Source: Flavobacteriales bacterium
GTDB taxonomy: Bacteria; Bacteroidota; Bacteroidia; Flavobacteriales_D; Sanyastnellaceae
Reading direction: 5' to 3'
DNA: 10,763 nt
Assembly: GCA_027488055.1 (NCBI GenBank)
Contig: JAIYCK010000021.1
Coordinates: 1 to 10,763, forward strand
Part shown: piece after piece, positions 5,703-10,763 of the stretch
Layout: each line of letters begins with the position of its first letter
Numbering within the stretch: the first letter of the stretch is position 1
Notes under the pieces: model-generated
What the model saw: only the letters and a program-made list of their open reading frames with translations
What the model was told of the DNA's origin: nothing
Databases searched by the model: none
Program-made: the position numbers and the translations under genes

Positions 5703-8700
5703 TCAGTCATCCAATTTTACAAATTGCAAATGCATCTGATTACCCAAGTTGATTCGATAAAGTCCCGCGGCCCATTCCTGCGTTTTCACCTTCAAAGTGT
5801 TGGTTGTGACTTTTTCTGAAAATATGACTCGGCCAGTCAGGTCATACATCATCAAGGTGTTTCCGATATAAGCATCAAGATTGGTAAGCATCAAATCACC
5901 GCGCGTTGGATTTGGATATATTCCCACATCGTTCTGGAAGTCATTCGTCACAGAGATAAATGTTGCATTCGTCTCCATGCTTTGCGTGCACAGGCCATTA
6001 CTGACCTGCACCGCATAGGTGCCCGACGATACAATTTCATAAGCACTGGAAACCGCACCTGCGATAGGCTCGTTGTTGAAATACCATTGGTACGTCCAGT
6101 CTGCATCAAATAAGGTGGTTAGGACATTTATCGATTGTGTAATGTTCACTTGTGGCATTGGCGTCACAACAATGTCGATGCTATTGGTTTGTACACATTC
6201 ACCCATCGTGGTAGTGAGTTCGTAGGTACCAGCTGCAGCTGCGACAATAAAGGCGTCAGTTGAAATGACTTGATCATTGATACTCCACGAATAAACTTCA
6301 CCTGGATAAGTCGCTACTAGATCAGCTGTTTCGCCCTCACATATGCTTGTTGCCGAAGCAGTGATACTTTGGGTTGGTAGGTCATCGATGTTCAATGTAA
6401 TCGATTCTTCAAACAAACCACAGAGCGGATTATCCACCATTAAAGAAATGTGCTTTTCTCCAGCCTCAGTCAGTAAGAGCTCCTCCGATTCACTCTCAAT
6501 CAGACCATTTACGGACCAGATATAAGCATCGGCCCACGGCGCTGCCGTGTTGATGCGAAGCGTTTGAGTTGCGCACCACTCGCTGTCGTCTACAGTGAGA
6601 TCAGTGACAAAATCCTCACAATTGTAAATGGTATGCAAGGTGGTATTGGTCACCACCGCTGGATTGTTGTCAAAATAGATCGAGGCTGTATTGTGGATTT
6701 CAGTTCCAGTTGGAAGAGGATCTTTCAGCGCTATGCGGTAGCTCACCAAACCATTGCTGGCCGGTTCATCGGTGGCGCTGTCGGGCAGCATGATGTTATT
6801 AAAGTAAAAAGTCAATCCCCGTTGGTCTTCATCCAAAACGGTGATTACCGAATGAGAGTTCGCCACCAATTCAAAGCTCGACAGATCCAAATTTTCATCC
6901 AATTGATCTTCGATACGCACATTCAAAGCGGGGGCGTTACCTGTGTTTTGGAACCGAACCACATATTCAATAGCGGTTCCGTCTTCCACAAAATGCGATT
7001 CTGTATAACCTATTGGATAGCCAATTTTATCATTGGGATCGTAAGAGCAGGCGTGTTCCATCAGTAAGGTCTTAAAGCCTGATCCGACCAAAGCGCCTCC
7101 GCTGAGTGCTGAAATCACACCATTGAATATCATCGTCTCACCAATTAGTTCAAAGTCTGGTGTTTGCAGCAATATATCGTAAAAAAACATTTCGCCAGGC
7201 AAGAGATCTTCATAAGAAAAATAGACTGTATGGCCAATTGTGGAATCAATAGGTGTAACCGCCTGGTGACCCAAAATAATATCGTCGTATGTAAAAGCCA
7301 AAATGCCATTAATAGGATAATTACCCAAATTTCTAAAGCACAAGTTGTAGTTGACCATATCATCACAGAGGTACCAATCAGGATAAATATCCAAACAGAT
7401 ATTGGCAAAGGGTTGAGTAGCGCTTACTCCGAAATTCGCACCTGCGAGCATATATTCTTGAGATAATCCGATATATGAAGAAGGGGTAGAATAAAAAGCG
7501 AAGTTTGGTTCATACACATGTTCAATGTAGAAACTACCCATTCCAACTTCCAATGCGTAAAACCCGTCATTATCTGTATAGACCACCATGTTGTCAGGCT
7601 CAATCGTGATTTGCTGAAAAGGCAAACCATAATCATCCCCATCAAAAACTCCATTCGCATCTATGTCATTAAATACGCGACCGGATATGAGATAAAGACA
7701 TGAACCATCATCACACGTAGCTTGAGCATTAAAATTCATTGCTTCACTATTGGTACAGCCATGAATTTCATTTGTTCCACAAAGACAAAAAAACATTTGA
7801 TTTTCAACATTAGAATTATATCCAATGAAATCCTCCATTCGATTTGCCTCTTCAAAAACAACGGCACCCCAAGAAGTACTTATTTGCAAACTAACTATTG
7901 CAGAATCTATGTAGCCAGCAAAAGGAGTTAACTGAATATCAAAGCAATCATGAGGAACACAATTAAATTCAGCAACCAAAACATCTGTATCCAATTCGAA
8001 AAGCGCGTATCTCCGCGGTTCAGGAAATCCAAGTAAACTCTGGAATGAAATTTCAAACATGACACTATTCATATCCAAATCATCACTCGATATAGAGCAA
8101 ATAATATTGCTGGCGTTCGTGTTGCAACTTCCATCATCGCAGGTGGCATTTGGATCAAAATTACATGCCTCCTGATCCATACACCCATGCGGATCGCAAG
8201 ATGCGTCATCACAAGTTGCTATTGCATTGTAATTGCAGGATAAACTATCGGTACATCCGCAAACATTATAACAACACAATCCCTGATCACCCAATATATT
8301 TTGACTAAAATTACAAGCGGCAGGGTCTTGACATCCAAATGGAATCAAGTTTTCAAACCATTGACAGAATATTTGATGCGATGAGTAAATATCCATTGCA
8401 CCATCACCGTTCAAGTCCCCTGCTTGCCATTCCGTATCGCTTGTAGGATATCTGGTATAATCAGTATCATTATAAATATTGTACACCAAATTACCACTCA
8501 CGAAATCTGTCACTATAAAACTAGATCCCCCAATATTTGAAACAAATTCCAAGAATCCATCCTGATCAATATCAAAACAAAGATTGGATGTCCATGGAGA
8601 ATTGGGAAATATTTCGGATCTTAAATTTCGCATATTACTTAGTTGTCCGTCCGAAGTAACATCGAATAGAAAATCCACATATTCATACGCTCCATTATGC

Positions 8701-10613
8701 ATACTGGCAACCATGTATTTCTGGTTGCTTAACTCATCATTCACAGTATATTTCAATGCGATGGGCAAATCATACACTTCAATCTGAGGACTCCAATTAC
8801 CCAAACCGTCCATCACTAACTTAAATGTGCCATCATCGTTTGAAAAATAAAATTCCATCAATCCGTCTTCATTTAAATCATGGAATCCAGAAAAACGATT
8901 GTTAGCAGCTTCGGGTAAATCCAATGCAAGCGCTTCAAAACTACTATCACCATTGGAAAGGAGCACAAAGGCTAGATAATCATAAGTATATTGATAATCT
9001 CCAGAAATCAAAACATCATTGAGACCATCTTGATTAAAATCAAAAACATAGTAATGACTCATGCTATTAACATCACTTGAAAGTGGTGTCGAAGAAATCG
9101 ATTCAACCACCCAGGTTGTCGTGTTCAATACAGAATATTCTATGATTAGTTGAGCACCATCATAATAGGTACCGAGCCATTCATTCTCTACATTATCTAC
9201 CAAATCTACTTGAGCAGAAAGATATGGATCATTGTTAATGGGCTGCAAAATCGGACTTTCCGTGTATGCATCCAAAATGACAACACCCTCCTGAGGATAG
9301 TAAGTTGCAGGCATGAGAATGTCCATGTGACCATTGGAGTCAAAGTCATTAACGAAATAGGGTTCATCAAACAAATCATTATATCCTAGGTAGGTATCAA
9401 GATGACTTAGAGCTGAATGAAAATCATTTTCAAATTGCAACTGAACGGTCAATTGAGTGAAGGGTTGCCGCTCATCCAAAATACCTACATAGTCCAATCC
9501 ATTAAGTCCATCCAAATCTATAGTTAAGAAGTTACCATTCAAATAAACGGGACCAAACATATCCTGAATCACGGTCACTCCTAGAAAGCCATTACCCGCA
9601 TTGTTTTGTATAAATTGTAAATTTTCACCGCCACCGTAGTAAATCAGAACATCCTTAAAACCATCATTATTATAATCCGAGAAAAGTACCCGACCATCCA
9701 CCGGTATTTGGCTTGAAAACAATTGCAGCAATCCAAAATTTTGCTCTGCGTCACCAAATGCAACTTGTGCTATACCATCTCGCAACAGCAGTATATCATC
9801 ATGTCCATCATTGTTTAAATCGACAAAATAAGCAGCCGAAGGACCCGTATCACTGTAAGAATAAATCACAATTTCATCAGTAAAAAGACCACCTATTTCT
9901 TGTAGCGTGCAAATAAGATCATATGTACCGGGAGTAACTCCAGGAACAGTTTGATATGAATCACCAAGGCCATCCAAGTTCCAATCTCGCGAAGGAGTCA
10001 AATAATTACCCACCCTTGGAACTGTAATTCCATCGCTGAAGCCTTCTTGATTAACAATCCAAATGTCATCCAAATCTTGACTATTCTCATTGAAGATGTT
10101 GGAAGCTAAATCCAAATCGCCATCTTGGTCAAAATCCACCAATCGTTCAGGTGCATCAAACGCAATGGCATAAACTGGTGCACTACTCCACCCTTCAGTT
10201 AAATAGGACCACGGATCAGCAGAAATAGGCATTGGAAACGAAAATGGGTCTTCGTAGTCGAGTGCCCAAATAGTGTCATATTCTTCAATGACTAGTTCAA
10301 AATTGCCATCGCCATCCAAATCTGTATGATATAACTTTATTGGATCGCTCACCCATTCTCCAATATTCGCAATCCATAATGAGTAACTCAAATTACCATT
10401 GCCATCGTTCAGATAAAGTGCACCAGATAAGGTGCTTCCTAATGGCTGCCAAACGAAAACAAAAACATCCATGACTCCATCATTCATCCAATCGACAGGC
10501 AATACCTTCCACGGCTCGGCATAATTCAATTCGTCAAAAAGTTCGTGATGTTCAATTTGAGCCGAAAGCATGGTTGAAAGTCCAACCAAGATCAGAAGTA
10601 TTAATTTTTTCAT
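5703..10613 (-). CDS. Giant modular T9SS-secreted surface protein (VCBS/FG-GAP, Cys-rich repeats, SdrD-B-like, DUF7619-like, Ig-like, sorting domain)
   Basis: This is a 1636-residue predicted cell-surface or released protein, likely an adhesin or a structural or binding protein; no catalytic motif is seen. A signal peptide covers residues 1-18 (MKKLILLILVGLSTMLSA, then Q19). Residues about 40-745 carry roughly twelve calcium-loop repeats of VCBS/FG-GAP propeller type, for example DWMNDGVMD (41-49), DLDGDGNFE, DFDQDGDLD, DYNNDGFKD, DFNQDGLND and DLNGDGAMD. Cysteine-rich repeats lie at 760-830 and 952-972. An SdrD-B-like segment (ISGRVFNDIDANGVFDGDD) starts near 976. A DUF7619-like domain runs from CSYDPNDK (1189) to about 1332, including IEYVVRFQNTGNAP and ASIYFDNNPAVVTN. 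Ig/PKD-like domains occupy about 1336-1555. A type A T9SS sorting domain (DVGIYPNPTRGDL, DLTGRVI, WAAGLYRI) fills 1562-1636. The ATG at 10611-10613 gives a clean signal peptide. The gene appears to be transcribed alone. Base composition differs between the two ends of the gene. Confidence 0.92.
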   Translation of the reverse strand: MKKLILLILVGLSTMLSAQIEHHELFDELNYAEPWKVLPVDWMNDGVMDVFVFVWQPLGSTLSGALYLNDGNGNLSYSLWIANIGEWVSDPIKLYHTDLDGDGNFELVIEEYDTIWALDYEDPFSFPMPISADPWSYLTEGWSSAPVYAIAFDAPERLVDFDQDGDLDLASNIFNENSQDLDDIWIVNQEGFSDGITVPRVGNYLTPSRDWNLDGLGDSYQTVPGVTPGTYDLICTLQEIGGLFTDEIVIYSYSDTGPSAAYFVDLNNDGHDDILLLRDGIAQVAFGDAEQNFGLLQLFSSQIPVDGRVLFSDYNNDGFKDVLIYYGGGENLQFIQNNAGNGFLGVTVIQDMFGPVYLNGNFLTIDLDGLNGLDYVGILDERQPFTQLTVQLQFENDFHSALSHLDTYLGYNDLFDEPYFVNDFDSNGHMDILMPATYYPQEGVVILDAYTESPILQPINNDPYLSAQVDLVDNVENEWLGTYYDGAQLIIEYSVLNTTTWVVESISSTPLSSDVNSMSHYYVFDFNQDGLNDVLISGDYQYTYDYLAFVLLSNGDSSFEALALDLPEAANNRFSGFHDLNEDGLMEFYFSNDDGTFKLVMDGLGNWSPQIEVYDLPIALKYTVNDELSNQKYMVASMHNGAYEYVDFLFDVTSDGQLSNMRNLRSEIFPNSPWTSNLCFDIDQDGFLEFVSNIGGSSFIVTDFVSGNLVYNIYNDTDYTRYPTSDTEWQAGDLNGDGAMDIYSSHQIFCQWFENLIPFGCQDPAACNFSQNILGDQGLCCYNVCGCTDSLSCNYNAIATCDDASCDPHGCMDQEACNFDPNATCDDGSCNTNASNIICSISSDDLDMNSVMFEISFQSLLGFPEPRRYALFELDTDVLVAEFNCVPHDCFDIQLTPFAGYIDSAIVSLQISTSWGAVVFEEANRMEDFIGYNSNVENQMFFCLCGTNEIHGCTNSEAMNFNAQATCDDGSCLYLISGRVFNDIDANGVFDGDDYGLPFQQITIEPDNMVVYTDNDGFYALEVGMGSFYIEHVYEPNFAFYSTPSSYIGLSQEYMLAGANFGVSATQPFANICLDIYPDWYLCDDMVNYNLCFRNLGNYPINGILAFTYDDIILGHQAVTPIDSTIGHTVYFSYEDLLPGEMFFYDILLQTPDFELIGETMIFNGVISALSGGALVGSGFKTLLMEHACSYDPNDKIGYPIGYTESHFVEDGTAIEYVVRFQNTGNAPALNVRIEDQLDENLDLSSFELVANSHSVITVLDEDQRGLTFYFNNIMLPDSATDEPASNGLVSYRIALKDPLPTGTEIHNTASIYFDNNPAVVTNTTLHTIYNCEDFVTDLTVDDSEWCATQTLRINTAAPWADAYIWSVNGLIESESEELLLTEAGEKHISLMVDNPLCGLFEESITLNIDDLPTQSITASATSICEGETADLVATYPGEVYSWSINDQVISTDAFIVAAAAGTYELTTTMGECVQTNSIDIVVTPMPQVNITQSINVLTTLFDADWTYQWYFNNEPIAGAVSSAYEIVSSGTYAVQVSNGLCTQSMETNATFISVTNDFQNDVGIYPNPTRGDLMLTNLDAYIGNTLMMYDLTGRVIFSEKVTTNTLKVKTQEWAAGLYRINLGNQMHLQFVKLDD
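7698..7760 (-). repeat. Displaced fourth cysteine-rich repeat unit
   Basis: Residues 952-972 of the giant protein form another copy of the 21-residue unit (GCTNSEAMNF then NAQATCDDGSC). It is separated from the first three by about 120 residues of unrelated beta-rich sequence (831-951). The second cysteine of the pattern is replaced by methionine (EAMNF rather than EACNF), so this unit has only three cysteines. It sits directly before the SdrD-B-like segment. Confidence 0.8.
8124..8336 (-). repeat. Tandem cysteine-rich repeats within the large surface protein
   Basis: Three adjacent units encode residues 760-785, 786-806 and 810-830 of the giant protein. The second and third follow the 21-residue pattern G-C-x-D-x-x-x-C-N-(Y/F)-x-x-x-A-T-C-D-D-(A/G)-S-C, with four cysteines each. 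The first is longer and more diverged (GCQDPAACNF then GLCCYNVC). Such repeats are common in secreted proteins of marine Bacteroidota. Their regular cysteines suggest internal disulfides in the mature protein, which is inference. Confidence 0.85.
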
Positions 10614-10710
10614 TCAAAATACATTTAGTCAGAAGTTAGATGCAAATGTTGACTCAATTCCATAAAAAATGTATTTTTTTTTGAAAATATTCGATGGGTA
10701 ATTAAGAAGA
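10614..10710 (-). promoter_or_regulatory. Upstream region and possible promoter of the giant surface protein gene
   Basis: This is a strongly AT-rich leader. AACATTTG on the gene strand (complement of 10643-10650) differs by one base from the TAnnTTTG -7 element and would place the transcript start about 20-25 bases before the ATG. A run of nine A on the gene strand (10674-10682) lies upstream and could act as an UP-like element. No convincing -33 TTTG is visible, so the promoter call is weak. Confidence 0.3.
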
Positions 10711-10754
10711 TATAAACCGAAGAGGCGCCTTGCAAGGCGCCTCTTCGGTTTATA
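10711..10754. terminator. Perfect 44-base palindrome, possible terminator
   Basis: The two 22-base arms are exactly complementary about a centre between 10732 and 10733 (core AGGCGCCTTGCAAGGCGCCT). The RNA would fold into a long GC-rich hairpin with a tiny loop. It is followed on the plus strand by an A run (to 10760) and preceded on the plus strand by AATTAAGAAGA. A leftward transcript from a gene beyond the right edge would meet the hairpin and then the U-rich AUCUUCUUAAUU, a weak tail. It therefore best fits a terminator for an unseen leftward gene, but neither strand has a classic U run. It could instead be a dispersed palindromic repeat. Confidence 0.5.
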
Positions 10755-10763
10755 AAAAAATCC

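Noticed and set aside
6564..7067. 167-residue plus-strand ORF inside the giant gene
   Set aside because: It lies antisense to a region encoding recognisable DUF7619-like sequence, with no promoter or domain of its own.
7145..7660. Two minus-strand ORFs in another frame within the giant gene
   Set aside because: They overlap the continuous 1636-residue frame, which shows coherent domains through the region, so no frameshift is implied.
8124..8336. CRISPR-like periodicity
   Set aside because: The periodicity is in the protein (21-residue cysteine units); the DNA repeats are diverged and there are no unique spacers.

Overview
The window looks like chromosomal DNA of a marine or freshwater Bacteroidota, probably of the Flavobacteriia/Cryomorphaceae-like type. 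Two secreted proteins end in type IX secretion (T9SS) C-terminal sorting domains. The large surface protein combines VCBS/FG-GAP repeats with GC-x-D-x-x-x-C-N-(F/Y) cysteine repeats. Signal peptides end in A-Q, Shine-Dalgarno sequences are poor, and putative promoters resemble the Bacteroidota TAnnTTTG -7 element. These assignments rest on family recognition from the translated sequence; no database search was run.

Layout, left to right. (1) 1-739, minus strand: an arsenic-resistance unit, arsR followed by a partial acr3 arsenite exporter that runs off the left edge. Two overlapping near-palindromes in front of arsR look like its operator. (2) 740-1036: a divergent intergenic region of about 300 bases with a 14-base direct repeat and no gene. 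(3) 1037-2956, plus strand: a DUF1569 (DinB-like) protein and a multi-pass GT39/ArnT-type membrane glycosyltransferase abutting it. (4) 2998-4603, minus strand: an HxlR regulator followed after 7 bases by a secreted S51 (cyanophycinase-like) peptidase with a T9SS tail. (5) 4663-5673, plus strand: divergent from the HxlR gene, a lipoprotein with a CxxC DsbA/thioredoxin-like domain of the YjbH/SpxH/FrnE type. (6) 5703-10613, minus strand: a 1636-residue modular T9SS-secreted protein with VCBS/FG-GAP propeller repeats, cysteine-rich repeats, an SdrD-B-like domain, a DUF7619-like domain, Ig/PKD-like domains and a sorting domain. (7) 10711-10754: a perfect 44-base palindrome near the right edge.

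How the genes work together. The ars genes form a self-regulated efflux unit. The HxlR/S51/DsbA-like group is the most suggestive small locus. A regulator with an N-terminal cysteine, of a family that includes thiol-redox sensors, is divergent from an envelope thiol-oxidoreductase-like lipoprotein and co-directional with a secreted peptidase, which suggests shared control. The giant protein is probably an adhesin or surface protein and appears to be transcribed alone. The window contains no tRNA, rRNA, CRISPR array, transposase or integrase that I could recognise.
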